From the NCBI GenBank assembly GCA_963855995.1, contig OY979716.1:36999390-37063389 (forward strand): a DNA stretch of 64,000 nt, in the 5' to 3' direction. Made by a program: the position numbers and the translations under genes. The DNA comes from Muricea muricata. Lineage: Eukaryota > Cnidaria > Anthozoa > Malacalcyonacea > Plexauridae. The notes under the pieces are model-generated. The model was not told where the DNA came from. It saw only the letters and a list, made by a program, of their open reading frames with translations, and made no database searches. This document shows positions 63,941-64,000 of the stretch, in pieces (position 1 is the stretch's first letter; the number at the start of each line of letters is the position of its first letter).

Positions 63941-64000
63941 CGTTATTGTAAAATTTGAAGCGAAATTGATCAAGTACGAATCAGATGGGGGTTGCCGGTC

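Noticed and set aside
1-64000. tRNA, rRNA or CRISPR arrays
   Set aside because: I looked for cloverleaf-like arms, conserved rRNA words and regularly spaced short repeats and found none I could support. The only tandem arrays are two minisatellites.
1-64000. LTR retroelements
   Set aside because: No paired long direct repeats with TG...CA ends, and no gag/protease/integrase-like frames were recognised. The chromodomain at 8.9 kb is spliced in a small gene and is not attached to an integrase.

Overview
This is about 64 kb of AT-rich, intron-containing animal DNA with no operons, no ribosome-binding sites and no long intact host gene. The repertoire looks like an aquatic invertebrate, most probably a cnidarian: Tigger/pogo, hAT, two piggyBacs, PIF/Harbinger, a Tc1/mariner-like element, KDZ (Kyakuja-Dileera-Zisupton), a CR1/L2-type LINE, a Penelope-like element, and several multi-exon 'uncharacterised protein' families that I know mainly from cnidarian genomes. 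The species assignment is inference. Family calls rest on motif recognition by eye; no database was searched.

Layout. 1-4.3 kb: broken gene with a D...E transposase-like block, plus a second fragment. 4.5-9.2 kb: minus-strand chromodomain gene. Its intron holds an 8-bp-TSD hAT (5068-8766), itself split by a Tigger (5427-8375) that carries its own HIRAN-domain gene. 9.3-13.3 kb: minus-strand pseudogene with a GDG-x-DSPGHSAK block, split by a TTA-flanked element starting GGGACCGG (copy 1, 10261-12601). 15.4-31.8 kb: three pieces of one large gene family (FEN/PIN-like acidic motifs plus a C-terminal CXC cysteine cluster). One piece is hit by a TA-flanked MITE, one by a 4.1-kb TAA-flanked transposon (18049-22131), and one has an intact piggyBac in an intron. 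33.5-35.6 kb: TIR element with a zinc-cluster gene. 35.7-38.7 kb: RecQ-like helicase pseudogene interrupted by copy 2 of the GGGACCGG element. 40.8-43.2 kb: truncated Harbinger with its Myb-like and transposase genes convergent. 43.3-47.6 kb: exons of an unrecognised gene separated by a MITE, a C2H2-bearing TIR element and an 0.8-kb foldback. 47.9-51.9 kb: multi-exon KDZ transposase. 52.1-53.3 kb: MITE, perfect hairpin, minisatellite. 53.3-55.0 kb: broken piggyBac. 55.1-57.9 kb: LINE. 58.2-60.0 kb: Penelope-like element. 60.2-61.2 kb: Tc1/mariner-like. 61.7-64 kb: a replication-helicase-like fossil fragment, a minisatellite and one first-exon-like ORF.

Taken together the window reads as a transposon nest. 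Many insertions can be ordered because flanking duplications or interrupted reading frames survive: chromodomain intron, then hAT, then Tigger; host-like exon, then GGGACCGG element; nuclease-like gene, then TAA transposon, then MITE. The most interesting material is (a) accessory genes riding in DNA transposons (HIRAN in Tigger), (b) the two-copy GGGACCGG element, whose superfamily I cannot name, and (c) the FEN/PIN-plus-CXC gene family repeated three times.
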